From Clostridia bacterium (GTDB lineage: Bacteria > Bacillota > Clostridia > Oscillospirales > Acutalibacteraceae), in NCBI GenBank assembly GCA_017935325.1, contig JAGBHV010000050.1, forward strand, positions 1 to 58,009: a stretch of 58,009 nucleotides of DNA, given 5' to 3'. Numbering within the stretch: the stretch's first letter is position 1; each line of letters opens with the position of its first letter. The notes below the pieces were generated by a model. It saw only the letters and a list, made by a program, of their open reading frames with translations, made no database searches and was not told the DNA's origin. A program made the position numbers and the translations under genes. Positions 1 to 9,700 of this stretch are shown piece by piece.

Positions 1-118
1 AGCTGGATTTTTGCGAAGCAAAAAGACTGAGGGGTAGTTATATTTTTGATGTTTCTCTCCTTCCGTCTTTTTTGTGCAAGCACAAAAAATCCACCTTCCT
101 CGTCAGAGGAAGGCAACG
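1..118 (+). repeat. Dispersed intergenic repeat, copy A (cut by window edge)
   Basis: Non-coding stretch that matches, as an inverted copy, the segment at 43306-43440. Shared blocks in order are AGCTG, GACTGAGGGGTAGTT, a pyrimidine-rich CTCTCC..CCGTCTTT block, the small palindrome TTTTGTGC-AAGCACAAAA, and CCACCT-CCTCGTCAGA-GGAGGCAACG. The copies differ at scattered positions and small indels, so they are old relatives, not a recent duplication. No ORF with a ribosome binding site lies in it. It resembles the REP/MITE-like repeats common between genes in gut Clostridia; that family assignment is inference. Confidence 0.7.
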
Positions 119-212
119 CTCGCTTTTAAACTCACAGATAATTTATAATTTATCACTACTCTCAATTTTGCGTTGTGAATCGGAATTGGCAGAATTACTT
201 AATGATATATTA

Positions 213-241
213 TTGAATCGTTTAAAAATTTGTGGTATAAT
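213..241 (+). promoter_or_regulatory. SigA promoter of fprA-rubredoxin operon
   Basis: TTGAAT (213-218), a 17-bp spacer and TATAAT (236-241), with an extended -10 TGG just upstream. It sits 30 bp before the fprA start and is followed by a clear AAAGGCGG ribosome binding site at 256-263. No Per box is evident in it. Confidence 0.8.
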
Positions 242-271
242 GTGTTGAAATTTTAAAAGGCGGTGCTTTAG

Positions 272-1435
272 TTGAAAATAACAGAAGATATAAAATATAT
301 CGGTGTCAATGACCATAATATTGATTTGTTTGAAGGCCAGTATATCGTGCCTAACGGTATGGCTTACAATTCATATGCGATTATTGATGAAAAAATTGCA
401 ATCATGGATAGCGTAGATGCATCATTTGCTGATGAATGGTTGAAAAATATTGAAGAAACCCTTGCAGGCAGAAAACCTGATTACCTTATTGTTCAGCATA
501 TGGAACCTGACCATTCAGCAAATGTTCAGGTGTTTGCCGAGAAATATACTGATGCAAAAATTGTGGCATCACAGAAAGCTTTTGTGATGATGAAAAATTT
601 CTTCGGCACAGATTTTGCTGACAGACAGGTTGTAGTGGGCGACGGAGATACATTGACTCTCGGCAGACATAACCTTACATTTGCAACTGCACCAATGGTC
701 CATTGGCCTGAGGTTATCGTTACTTATGACAGCACAGATAAAGTTCTTTTCTCTGCTGACGGATTCGGAAAATTCGGAGCGCTCGATGTTGAAGAAGACT
801 GGGCATGCGAAGCAAGACGTTATTACATCGGTATTGTAGGAAAATATGGTGCACAGGTACAGAAGCTTCTCGAAAAAGCATCTACGCTTGATATTGAAAT
901 CATCTGCCCTCTTCACGGACCGGTACTGAATGAAAATCTCGGTTACTATATCAACCTTTACGATATATGGTCATCTTATAAATCTGAAACAGACGGAGTT
1001 CTTGTTGCATATACTTCAGTTTACGGTAATACTAAAAAGGCCGCACTTCTTCTTGCAGAAAAGCTTGAAGAATACGGATGTCCGAAAGTTGCGGTAAATG
1101 ACCTTGCAAGGTGCGATATGGCAGAAGCTGTTGAAGATGCTTTCAGATACAGTAAAATTGTTTTTGCAACAACAACTTATAATGGCGATGTTTTCCCGTT
1201 TATGCGTGAATTTATACTTGACCTTGTTGAGCGTAATTTCCAGAATAAAACTGTAGCTTTCATTGAAAACGGAAGCTGGGGTCCTGTGGCTACGAAATTT
1301 ATGCAGAAAATGCTTGAAAACAGCAAGAATTTAACTTATGCTGAAAATACAGTAAAAATCATCTCTGCAATGAATGAAGAAAACATTCAGCAGATTGATG
1401 CACTTGCTAAAGAACTTTGTGAGGATTATCAGTAA
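272..1435 (+). CDS. fprA: A-type flavodiiron protein (O2/NO reductase)
   Basis: Soluble cytoplasmic flavodiiron protein of 387 residues, the usual length for the A-type family, which reduces O2 to water (and often NO to N2O) with electrons from rubredoxin. The N-terminal metallo-beta-lactamase-like domain (about 1-240) shows the diiron signature HMEPDH at residues 76-81 and a later CPLHGP histidine near 225. A flavodoxin domain follows (about 245-387) with the FMN phosphate loop TSVYGNT. Translation starts at a TTG eight bases after the GGCGG ribosome binding site; no in-frame ATG is better placed. The rubredoxin gene follows after 17 bp, so donor and acceptor are co-transcribed. The family role is well established; NO activity is not decidable from sequence. 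Confidence 0.95.
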   Translation: MKITEDIKYIGVNDHNIDLFEGQYIVPNGMAYNSYAIIDEKIAIMDSVDASFADEWLKNIEETLAGRKPDYLIVQHMEPDHSANVQVFAEKYTDAKIVASQKAFVMMKNFFGTDFADRQVVVGDGDTLTLGRHNLTFATAPMVHWPEVIVTYDSTDKVLFSADGFGKFGALDVEEDWACEARRYYIGIVGKYGAQVQKLLEKASTLDIEIICPLHGPVLNENLGYYINLYDIWSSYKSETDGVLVAYTSVYGNTKKAALLLAEKLEEYGCPKVAVNDLARCDMAEAVEDAFRYSKIVFATTTYNGDVFPFMREFILDLVERNFQNKTVAFIENGSWGPVATKFMQKMLENSKNLTYAENTVKIISAMNEENIQQIDALAKELCEDYQ

Positions 1436-1452
1436 ACGGGAGGTGAACTGAT

Positions 1453-1611
1453 ATGAAATACGTGTGTGATGTGTGTTCATGGGTGTATGATGAAGAAAAA
1501 GGTGACCCGAATCACGGCATTGCGCCCGGCACAAAGTTTGAAGAACTTCCTGATGATTTTGTATGCCCGCTTTGCGGCGTAGATAAATCAAACTTCAGCA
1601 GAAAAGATTAA
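1453..1611 (+). CDS. Rubredoxin
   Basis: A 52-residue rubredoxin. The four iron ligands are visible as CDVC (C5, C8) and CPLC (C38, C41), with the family block [19 protein letters not shown] between them. The usual glycine after the second cysteine is a serine (CSW). It is the short-range electron carrier for the flavodiiron protein encoded immediately upstream; GGGAGGTGA at 1438-1446 is its ribosome binding site, and the pair ends at the terminator at 1619-1672. The arrangement fprA-rd is a standard oxygen-scavenging operon of anaerobes. Confidence 0.95.
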   Translation: MKYVCDVCSWVYDEEKGDPNHGIAPGTKFEELPDDFVCPLCGVDKSNFSRKD

Positions 1612-1618
1612 AACAAAA

Positions 1619-1672
1619 CTCCTGCATAACAGGCGGTGCATCCTGAAACGCCACCTGATGCAGGAGCTTTTA
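1619..1672 (+). terminator. Intrinsic terminator after rubredoxin
   Basis: Nine-base inverted repeat CTCCTGCAT (1619-1627) / ATGCAGGAG (1658-1666) with an inner GGCG/CGCC stem, followed by a CTTTTATGTTTT tract. It closes the fprA-rubredoxin operon. Confidence 0.75.
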
Positions 1673-1688
1673 TGTTTTAAAATTTTTG

Positions 1689-1717
1689 TTGAAATGATTT
1701 ATGATATGATGTATAAT
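1689..1717 (+). promoter_or_regulatory. SigA promoter of VTT/GH130 unit
   Basis: TTGAAA (1689-1694), 17-bp spacer, TATAAT (1712-1717), 33 bp upstream of the start codon at 1751. Confidence 0.8.
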
Positions 1718-1750
1718 CAAAAGGAAACTTATACATAAGGGAGATTTTGC

Positions 1751-2467
1751 ATGGAAGGGAAAAACTATAGTAAGTTAGTGAAAACTTTGCAGATTGCAGC
1801 AGGTGTTTTTATGCTTGCGATGGTTGTAGCCTGTGTCATTCTGATTCGTAAATATGATATCAAGGTAACGAATATTCCCCGATTGGCTGAAATGATTCAG
1901 GGCGGAACATTGGTGCTTGCGGCAGGTATAATTCTTTTTTCTGTTGTAAAATCTTTTGCTCTCGTTTTTCCGCCTGCAGTAGTTTTTGCTATCTGCGGAT
2001 ATCTTATGCCTGACTATTGGATAGCTCTTGCAATTAACATAATTTCAGTCGGGTTAAGTTTATTTGCACCTTATTTTCTCGGCAGATTCACAGGTGCAGG
2101 AATTGTGGATTCGATGAAAACCCGTTTCAAAGCTGTTAAAAAGCTTGATGATTTCAAGGGAGCAAATGAAACAACAATGACCTTTGCAATTAAGCTTTCG
2201 GGTATTATCCCTTCCGATTTATCAAGCCTTCTTTTTGGTGCGATAAATGTTTCTTTCAGGAATTACATAATCGGTGCAGGACTCGGCATGGTACCTCTTG
2301 CAATTGTTTACACAGCTTTTGGTGTTGCACTTAAGAATGTTGGTGAAAAGCCATGGGTTGCGGTAATTCCCGTTGCAATCATTGTTGTGTTTGTGTTAAT
2401 AGCAAGTCTTATTACGAAGCGTGTTGTTGCAAAAACAAAAGCACAGCAGACAAAAGAAAATGAATAA
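1751..2467 (+). CDS. VTT-domain (TVP38/TMEM64-like) membrane protein
   Basis: Integral membrane protein of 238 residues with about six hydrophobic segments: one near the N-terminus (16-36), a pair around 50-90, and others near 92-110, 165-200 and 203-222. The conserved VTT (SNARE-associated, DedA-like) centre is visible as KLSGIIPSDLSSLLFGA followed by FRNYIIGAGLG. Family members are linked to lipid scrambling and undecaprenyl-phosphate or lipid trafficking, but the substrate of this one cannot be told. A ribosome binding site (AAGGGAG) lies eight bases before the ATG. It is followed after 18 bp by the GH130-like gene and probably shares its transcript, though no functional link is obvious. 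Confidence 0.8.
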   Translation: MEGKNYSKLVKTLQIAAGVFMLAMVVACVILIRKYDIKVTNIPRLAEMIQGGTLVLAAGIILFSVVKSFALVFPPAVVFAICGYLMPDYWIALAINIISVGLSLFAPYFLGRFTGAGIVDSMKTRFKAVKKLDDFKGANETTMTFAIKLSGIIPSDLSSLLFGAINVSFRNYIIGAGLGMVPLAIVYTAFGVALKNVGEKPWVAVIPVAIIVVFVLIASLITKRVVAKTKAQQTKENE

Positions 2468-2485
2468 ATTTCAGGAGGAATAAAT

Positions 2486-3436
2486 ATGGCTAAAATTATC
2501 GGTGCTTCAATGCCCAATATTCCGTGGGAAGATAAACCTGAGGGTTATAAATATCCCGTATGGCGTTACAGCGGAAATCCCGTAATCACAAGGGACAACC
2601 TTTTCGGTGCAAACAGCATTTTCAACTCTGCGGTTGTGCCTTATAAAGACGGTTTTGCAGGCGTGTTCAGAGTTGATAACATAAGCCGTGACCATACACT
2701 TGTTGTGGGCTACAGTAAAGATGCAATTAACTGGGAGCTTGAAGAAAAAGTAATTTTCAGAGGTTATGACCCCCGTCTTTGCGAAATTGACGGAAAGTTT
2801 TATCTTTCATGGGTAAATCTTACACCTCACGGCACAACAATCGGCATTGCTTACACAACTGATTTCAAAGAGTGGGTGCAGTTTGAAGATGCATGTTATC
2901 CCGTTGCAAGAAACGGTGTGCTTTTCCCCAGAAAAATCAACGATGAGTTTGTTCTTTTTATCCGTCCTTGCGACAGAGGTCACACACCTTATGGCGACAT
3001 TTTCTTAAGTCACAGTAAAGACCTTACATACTGGGGTAAACACAGATTTGTAATGTCTCCTGTGAAAAACTGGGAAATGACAAAGGTAGGTGCAGGACCT
3101 ACACCTATTGAAACTGACGAAGGCTGGCTTGTTTTTTACCACGGTGTGCTGACTTCCTGCAATGGTTTTACTTATGCAATGGGTGCGGCAATTCTTGATA
3201 TTGATAAGCCCTGGATTGTAAAACACAGAGCAGATTGTTTCCTTCTGGCTCCTCATGAAAATTATGAGCTTGTGGGTGATGTGCCTAACGTTGTTTTTCC
3301 TTGTGCTGCACTTACAGACGCGGACAGCGGTAAAATCGCAATTTATTACGGAGGCGCAGACACAGTTGTTGCTCTTGCATTCACAACAGTTGATGAAACA
3401 ATCAGATTCATTAAAGAACACGATTTGAATAAGTAA
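2486..3436 (+). CDS. GH130-family beta-mannoside phosphorylase-like enzyme
   Basis: Cytoplasmic five-bladed beta-propeller protein of 316 residues with no signal peptide. Family landmarks are the N-terminal NPVITRDN, the proton-donor aspartate in YDPR (D95), NGVLFPRK at 143-150, GAGPTPIET at 202-210 and FYHG at 217-220, which in the family build the catalytic and phosphate or sugar sites. GH130 enzymes mostly phosphorolyse beta-mannosides (mannosyl-glucose, mannooligosaccharides, beta-1,2-mannobiose), while some subfamilies hydrolyse; the subfamily cannot be fixed by eye. A strong AGGAGG site precedes the ATG. The convergent neighbour is an alpha-mannosidase, which suggests a small mannose-salvage locus, for example for N-glycan or mannan fragments. 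Confidence 0.85.
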   Translation: MAKIIGASMPNIPWEDKPEGYKYPVWRYSGNPVITRDNLFGANSIFNSAVVPYKDGFAGVFRVDNISRDHTLVVGYSKDAINWELEEKVIFRGYDPRLCEIDGKFYLSWVNLTPHGTTIGIAYTTDFKEWVQFEDACYPVARNGVLFPRKINDEFVLFIRPCDRGHTPYGDIFLSHSKDLTYWGKHRFVMSPVKNWEMTKVGAGPTPIETDEGWLVFYHGVLTSCNGFTYAMGAAILDIDKPWIVKHRADCFLLAPHENYELVGDVPNVVFPCAALTDADSGKIAIYYGGADTVVALAFTTVDETIRFIKEHDLNK

Positions 3437-3440
3437 AAGA

Positions 3441-3471
3441 AAATCCCGTTTCTTGCGAAACGGGATTTTTC
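3441..3471. terminator. Bidirectional terminator between GH130 and GH38 genes
   Basis: Twelve-base perfect inverted repeat AAATCCCGTTTC (3441-3452) / GAAACGGGATTT (3457-3468) with a four-base loop, A- and T-rich on both flanks. The same stem sequence recurs at 10570-10598. Confidence 0.85.
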
Positions 3472-3480
3472 AGCTTTGTT

Positions 3481-6400
3481 TTATTTAATAATAAATGTTT
3501 TGATTTCGAAAGGCTTGAACGTTGCGGTGATTGTGTTGCCGTTTACATCTGCAGGTTCTGTAATATCTTCAAGCATATTGGAAGAAAGAACCTCATTGAC
3601 TTTTCCTGAAAGAGTAATATTTGCTTTTGTTTTGCAGCCTTCACATTCGTAAACGCGGATAACATAAGCGTTTTCAAGGCTTTCTGCAGGCTTAACAGCT
3701 TCACAGATTACGTTGGGAGCATCGATTGTAAGGAATGAATCTGTAAGGCTTGTTTCGCCTTCTGCACATACTGCAGGAACGTTAAGCTCATAAGCAGGAC
3801 GTACAACGTTTTCGGTTGTGAAAGCACCTGTATGGGGCAGGAATGAATACGTCATTTCATGCAAGCCTGCGTCAGCACCTACTTCAGGGCGGTTACCGCC
3901 TCTGTGAAGTGAAAGCCTTAAGTTGCCGTTTTCAGCAGAAATACCGTACTTACAATCGTTGAGAATTGCAACACCGAAGCGTGATTCTGAAATATCTGTC
4001 CATTTATAGTTGCATACTTCAAATTTGGCAACGTCAATAGAATTGTTACGTGTTGTAGGTCTCTGTACGTGACCGAACTGAATTTCGTTTCTGACTGTGT
4101 CTGATTTAACGTCAACATCAAAGCCTGCTTTGAGAAGGCAATGCTTTTCTTTCCAGTCAACAAGTGTGCGGAAGTCAACTCTGGGACTGTCTGCATAAAC
4201 AATCATGTCCTGAGTGAGTGAGCTGTTGTAGCCGAAAGAATATTTACTGCGAAGCACAAATTGCACTGCACCGTCAGTAACAACTTCTCTGCCTTCAAAG
4301 CCTGTGATGGGACTGAGTTTGTCGAGAGCATCGTATTCGATATCCCAGTTATCCCAGTATGCGGGAGCGTCTTCTGCTGTAAGAAGTGCGTTAAGGGGAG
4401 CACCGTTTTCCTTACGGAGTTCTCTGCCTGAAGCTTTGTCGATAAATGAAGAAATAAATCCGTCATCGCCGAGAGTGATTACTGCAAAAGGAGTTTCAAG
4501 CACTTTTCCGTCAAAGCTGAATGCAGATGCGCTGTCAACTGCTGTGTCGGAAAGTTCAATAACTTTTGCACCGAAAGCAGGGATAGAAGTTTTACCGATT
4601 GCAAGCACTTCTTTACCGCAAAGGTCAGTATATCTCTGTGAAGGAGCGTTTTTTGCAAAGCCGTCAGCCTCGATGGTATGAACATCGTTTCTGTCAAATG
4701 AAAGTGTGTTGTAAAGTGTAACTTTCTTGTCTGCCTTTGCAGTGATTTTATCTGTATAAGTGCATGTTGCATTTTTGTAGTTTTCAAGAAGCTCGTCCAT
4801 TTCTTCGTTGAACACTTCGTAAACTCTGGGAATTGATGTGCCGGGAAGAATATCGTGGAACTGATTTTTAAGAAGAACTTTAAGCCATTTGTCTGCGTTT
4901 TCATTTTTCTTTTCCTGGGAGAGAACATTGAAGTATTCCATATTGCGAAGTGCAAATTCTGCTTTTCTGTTCTTTCTCTTAACATCGTGCATCTGTGTAA
5001 GAGTGCCGCGGTGAAGTTCAAGGTAAAGTTCACCGTCGTAAACAGGAAGGTCGTCCTGAATTTCTTCAAGCTTATGCATAAACTGACTTGCAGAGCATTC
5101 CTGAACCTCGGGCATACCGTCAAGCTTCTTGATTCTGCGTGCAGCCTCAAGCATTGAGTAAGAAGGTCCGCCGCCGCCGTCACCAACGCCGAAAGCGTGA
5201 AGCCTTAAATCGCTTGTTTCTTTAAGGGGCATTTCCTTGATAAGGTTAATACCTGCATCGACATCGGGTGCACGGTGGATTCTGTTGAAGTGAGTGAGAA
5301 CAGAACTGCCGTCAATACCTTTCCATGTAAAGCTGATGAAGGGGAAGCTGTTAAGCTCATTCCATGCAAGCTTTGTTGTGTAGAAATATTTACATCCGCA
5401 GCCAAGCATAATCTGGGGGATGTTTCCGTTATAACCGAACGTGTCAGGAAGCCAGAAGCTGTCGGAAGTGAAGTTGAAGTTTTCTCTTGTAAACTGCTGA
5501 CCTTTAAGGAACTGTCTTACCATAAGTTCGCCTGAAGTGATGTTACAGTCACATTCAACGTAAACACCGCCGTTAGGTTCATATCTGCCCTCTGCAACTC
5601 TCTTTTTCATATCTTCGAAAATTGAGGGATAGTAATCTTTCATCCATTCGCAATGAAGAGCTGAAGACTGCATAAAGCGGTATTCAGGATATTCTTCCAT
5701 AAGAGCAAGAGCGTTTGAATAAGTTCTTGCGCATTTTCTCATAGTTTCGGAAGCGGGCCAGAGCCATGCTGTGTCCATATGTGAATGGCCTGTAAGGCAG
5801 AGTCTGCCGAAAATGCTGTTGCCCTGACCTTTGAACATTTCTCTTGTAATTTCAAGAGCGTCTTCAACTGATTTGTGCCAGATTTCGTAAGGTGTGCTTT
5901 TGGGGTCAAGGATAAGCACGTTGAGCACCTTATCCATAGTTTTCATTGCACGGTATTTAAGGAAGTTTGTTTCCGGCGCAAGCTCAATAGCCTGAGAAAT
6001 CTGTGTCATATCAAAAACGAATTCATGGATAATTTCGTCTCTTATGCAGATGTCTACACCCTTGTAAGTCTGTCTGTAACTCCAGGGCTCCATGTCGGGA
6101 TATTCGTAATTTTCGTAAACAGAAGTACCTGCGCAGAAGTGGCCTGTATAACATTCAAAAGCAAGGTCCCAGTTTTTGCCTTTTTCGTTTTTGCCGATTC
6201 TTCTTACACAATGGCCGGGGCCTGTGAAAGTTGAGCCTTTGATATTGAAAAGACCTTTCGGTTTTCCGTCAACAAAGAAAAGCTGCTCAATACCGCCTGC
6301 GTGTGAAACAGCATAAAGTTCCTGTCCGTCATATTTTTCGTTATATTCAAAAGTGCCTTTTACCCACAGGTTTTCCCATTCTTCACTACCCCATGAATAG

Positions 6401-6573
6401 TTTTTGTCAATGGGAGTCCATTCAACGTCGGGAACGTTTCTGAAATGTTCTTTTGTTATGTAACCGCAGACATTCTGAAGCTCGCCGATTTTAACATACA
6501 TTCTTTCTGCGTAAACCAGTGTGGCTTCTTTGAGTTTGTCGTAAGCTTTACTTTTTAACGGTTCGTTATACAT
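3481..6573 (-). CDS. GH38 alpha-mannosidase
   Basis: Large retaining alpha-mannosidase of 1030 residues without a signal peptide, so probably cytoplasmic. The GH38 catalytic domain shows the zinc-binding GHSHMDTAWLWP motif (H263, H265/D267 region) and the nucleophile aspartate in WLPDTFGY (D377), followed by CKYFYTTKLAWN. Beyond about residue 500 come the middle helical and C-terminal beta-sandwich domains typical of bacterial and vacuolar class II mannosidases. The start at 6573 was preferred over an ATG nine codons further out because AAGGAG lies seven bases upstream of it. It would hydrolyse alpha-mannosidic linkages in imported oligosaccharides, complementing the beta-mannoside enzyme encoded head-on. 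Confidence 0.92.
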   Translation of the reverse strand: MYNEPLKSKAYDKLKEATLVYAERMYVKIGELQNVCGYITKEHFRNVPDVEWTPIDKNYSWGSEEWENLWVKGTFEYNEKYDGQELYAVSHAGGIEQLFFVDGKPKGLFNIKGSTFTGPGHCVRRIGKNEKGKNWDLAFECYTGHFCAGTSVYENYEYPDMEPWSYRQTYKGVDICIRDEIIHEFVFDMTQISQAIELAPETNFLKYRAMKTMDKVLNVLILDPKSTPYEIWHKSVEDALEITREMFKGQGNSIFGRLCLTGHSHMDTAWLWPASETMRKCARTYSNALALMEEYPEYRFMQSSALHCEWMKDYYPSIFEDMKKRVAEGRYEPNGGVYVECDCNITSGELMVRQFLKGQQFTRENFNFTSDSFWLPDTFGYNGNIPQIMLGCGCKYFYTTKLAWNELNSFPFISFTWKGIDGSSVLTHFNRIHRAPDVDAGINLIKEMPLKETSDLRLHAFGVGDGGGGPSYSMLEAARRIKKLDGMPEVQECSASQFMHKLEEIQDDLPVYDGELYLELHRGTLTQMHDVKRKNRKAEFALRNMEYFNVLSQEKKNENADKWLKVLLKNQFHDILPGTSIPRVYEVFNEEMDELLENYKNATCTYTDKITAKADKKVTLYNTLSFDRNDVHTIEADGFAKNAPSQRYTDLCGKEVLAIGKTSIPAFGAKVIELSDTAVDSASAFSFDGKVLETPFAVITLGDDGFISSFIDKASGRELRKENGAPLNALLTAEDAPAYWDNWDIEYDALDKLSPITGFEGREVVTDGAVQFVLRSKYSFGYNSSLTQDMIVYADSPRVDFRTLVDWKEKHCLLKAGFDVDVKSDTVRNEIQFGHVQRPTTRNNSIDVAKFEVCNYKWTDISESRFGVAILNDCKYGISAENGNLRLSLHRGGNRPEVGADAGLHEMTYSFLPHTGAFTTENVVRPAYELNVPAVCAEGETSLTDSFLTIDAPNVICEAVKPAESLENAYVIRVYECEGCKTKANITLSGKVNEVLSSNMLEDITEPADVNGNTITATFKPFEIKTFIIK

Positions 6574-6624
6574 AAAAAGTCTCCTTTGCCGTGGGGACAT
6601 AAATCCCCTTAGTTTGTTGATTCT

Positions 6625-6653
6625 GTTATATCATATTTAAAAAGTTTAGTCAA
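6625..6653 (-). promoter_or_regulatory. SigA promoter of the GH38 gene
   Basis: On the minus strand TTGACT (6653-6648), 17-bp spacer and TATAAC (6630-6625). It diverges from the promoter of the BspA-like gene 33 bp away. Confidence 0.75.
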
Positions 6654-6685
6654 TTAATTGTATAATAAATTTTAATAAAATTATA

Positions 6686-6714
6686 TTGCATATTGATTTT
6701 TCAAGTGATATACT
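6686..6714 (+). promoter_or_regulatory. SigA promoter of the BspA-like gene
   Basis: TTGCAT (6686-6691), 17-bp spacer, TATACT (6709-6714) with extended -10 TGA. It lies 51 bp before the start codon. Confidence 0.7.
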
Positions 6715-6764
6715 ATAGCTGTTAGATATTTCCAATATGAATATTTTTATAGGGAGGAAGTAAA

Positions 6765-9700
6765 ATGACAAGAAGTTCAAAGTCAATTAAATTATTGTCT
6801 GCTCTGCTCGCTCTTGTTATGGTTTTTGGTCTTGTTCCGGCAGGCTCACTTTTCGCAAGTGCTTTGACAGAAGGACTGTGGACATATGAGATTTCAGGAG
6901 ATGAAGCTGCTATTACCAAGTGTGACGTAACAGCAGAAGGCGAGATAACTGTTCCTGAAACACTCGGTTCAGTTCCTGTTACAGGCATCAATGAACATTC
7001 ATTTTCAGAATGTGAAAAAATAACATCTGTAACAATTCCGGATTGTGTAAAAACAGTAGGTGTATGTTCTTTTGAAAAGTGTGCTAAGCTTGTTTCGGTA
7101 AAAATCGGTGCAGGCGTTCAGACAATCGGTGAAAATGCTTTTTCAGAATGCGGAAGCCTTGAAAAATTTGAAGTAGCTGCTGAAAACACAGCTTATACAA
7201 GTGATGAAACAGGCGCTTTGTACAACAAAGAAAAAACAGAGTTGATTGTTTATCCTGCTTCTGATGCATCGGAAACTTTCACTGCTGCGGACAGTGTTAT
7301 TACAATCAAGGATAATGCTTTCGCAGGAAGCAAAAATTTAAAAACAGTTATCCTCGGCGACAAAGTTACAGCTATCGGCAAAAATGCTTTTCTCGGAAGC
7401 CGAAATCTTGAATCAATCGTTATCGGTAAAGGTGTAACAACTATCGGTACAGATGCTTTTGAAGGCTGTAATAAGCTTATATCTTTCAACGTAAACGCAG
7501 CTAATACTGCATTGTGTAGCGATGAAAATGGCGTTCTTTATTCAAAGGACAAGACTCAGCTTATCAGATATCCTGCAGGCAGCAGTAACAAAGCATATGT
7601 GGTTGCAGATGAAACAACTAAAATCAATATTCTTTCATTTGCAGATGCAGCTTCTCTTGAAGAAATTACAATCGGTAAAGCTGTAAAAGAAATTGCAGCC
7701 TCTGCTTTTTCAGGCTGTACAGCTCTTACAAAGGTAAATTATGCCGGAGCTGCAACTGAATGGAATGCAGTTACAATCGGCGCAAATAACGAAAAGCTTA
7801 CAGGTGCATCGTTCATTTTTGCCGGCGGTGCAGAGCATGAACACGAATTCAATGTAAAGACGGTTAATACTGCAACATGTACACAGCAGGGTTCTGTTTT
7901 ATACGAATGTGAATGCGGACATTCTTATACGGAAACTCTCCCTGCAACAGGACATAATTTTTCAGATAACAATTGTACAAAATGTCTTATGAAAAAATTT
8001 GTTCTTGCGTCTGACGGCACAAAGGCAAAAATCACAGGTTACAACGGAAATGCAACAGACCTTGTAATTCCGTCAGTTATTGATGGCTACACAATCAATT
8101 CTATCGGTGACGGTGCATTTGACGGTCACAGCGAAATCGTTTCAATTACTATCCCTGAAACAGTAGAAGAAATCGGAAGCTGTGCTTTCTACAGAACAGG
8201 TTATTATAACACAGCATCAAATTGGAAAAACGGTGTTTTATATATCGGTAAATATCTTATTGAAGCTGATGATACAGTAAACGGCTCATACACGATAAGC
8301 GACGGAACAACAGTAATCGCTGACTATGCATTTGCATCACGTTCAGCTGTTACAAGCGTTACTTTCCCCGCAAGCATTAAGATAATCGGCGATGCAGCTT
8401 TCTCAAACTGCACAGGCCTTACAGAAGTTAATTGCGGCGTGATGAAGAGTGAATGGGAAAATGTTGTTATCGGCACATCAAACGATTCACTTCTCAATGC
8501 AACTCTTGTTTTCGTTCCCGACCCCCATACCCATTCATATGATGAAACAGTTGAAGAAGTTGAAGCTACATGCACAACAGCAGGTTACAGAATCGGCAGA
8601 TGTTCATGCGGTGAAACGGAAAGAACAGATTATGCTGCACCGGGTCATATTTTTATAAATAATGTCTGCTCGGGTTGTGAGGGAAGAGAATATGAATATT
8701 CGGTAGTATCAGGTAAAGTAACAATTGAAGGTTGCCATGAATCATTGAGCGGCACAGTTAAGATTCCGTCAAAAATCGGCGGCTACAACGTTGTTGCAAT
8801 CAGTGCAATCGCTTTTGCAGGCAATAATAAAATTTCAGCTATTGAAATTCCTCAGGGAGTTACAACTATCGGCGAAAAAGCATTTTTCAACTGCGATGAA
8901 CTTGTAAGTGTTTCTGTTCCTGCAAGTGTTGTTTCAATCGGAAAATCGGCTTTTGCTGATTGTGCAAAACTTACTGCAGTTTCAGTTGATGAAGCAAACA
9001 TGAATTTCAGCAGTGATGCTGAAGGTGCTCTTTTCAATGAAGCTAAAACAGAAATAGTCTATTATCCCACAGGTAAAACAAATGCGGAATACGAAATTCC
9101 TGCAGGCGTTGTAACTGTTGGCGAAAACGCATTCTCCGGTAACAAAAATCTTGAAAAGATTACTCTTCCCAAGGAAGTAAGAACAATCAAAACAAGTGCT
9201 TTTGAAGGATGCACTGAAATTACGGATGTAATTTTCGGCGGTACTGAAACAAAGTGGAATAAAGTTGTTATCATGGAAAATAATACTGTAATTACAACTG
9301 CAACAAAAACTTTCCTGGATTTGTCAGATGTAGAAACTGCTCTTGTAAATGCAGGTAAGCTTGATCTTGTTAATGCAGAAGCAACAGCAAGCGGTATTAT
9401 CATTATCATTACGGCTGAAGAAAATGTTGAATTTATTGAAATTCGTCCTATGACAAAAGAATCTGATGCAGCAGTAAGCGTGAAGACGGAAGGCACGGCA
9501 ATTACAGTTTCAGAAGAAGGTAATTATGTGCTTACATTTGTTGATTGCCATAAGACAGGCAACAAAGCTGAATCAGAAATCACAATCGGTTCGGAAACAT
9601 ATACAGTAAAATTTGAATTCCCCACAGTTGACGGCGGACACGATTACAGCATTTCAGAAAAATTCGAACCCGATTGCGATGACGATGGATATACAAGAAA

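Noticed and set aside
4479-5186. Open frame of 235 codons inside the GH38 gene, same strand, other frame
   Set aside because: It overlaps an unmistakable GH38 catalytic region; the composition is a frame-shifted shadow and it has no start signals.
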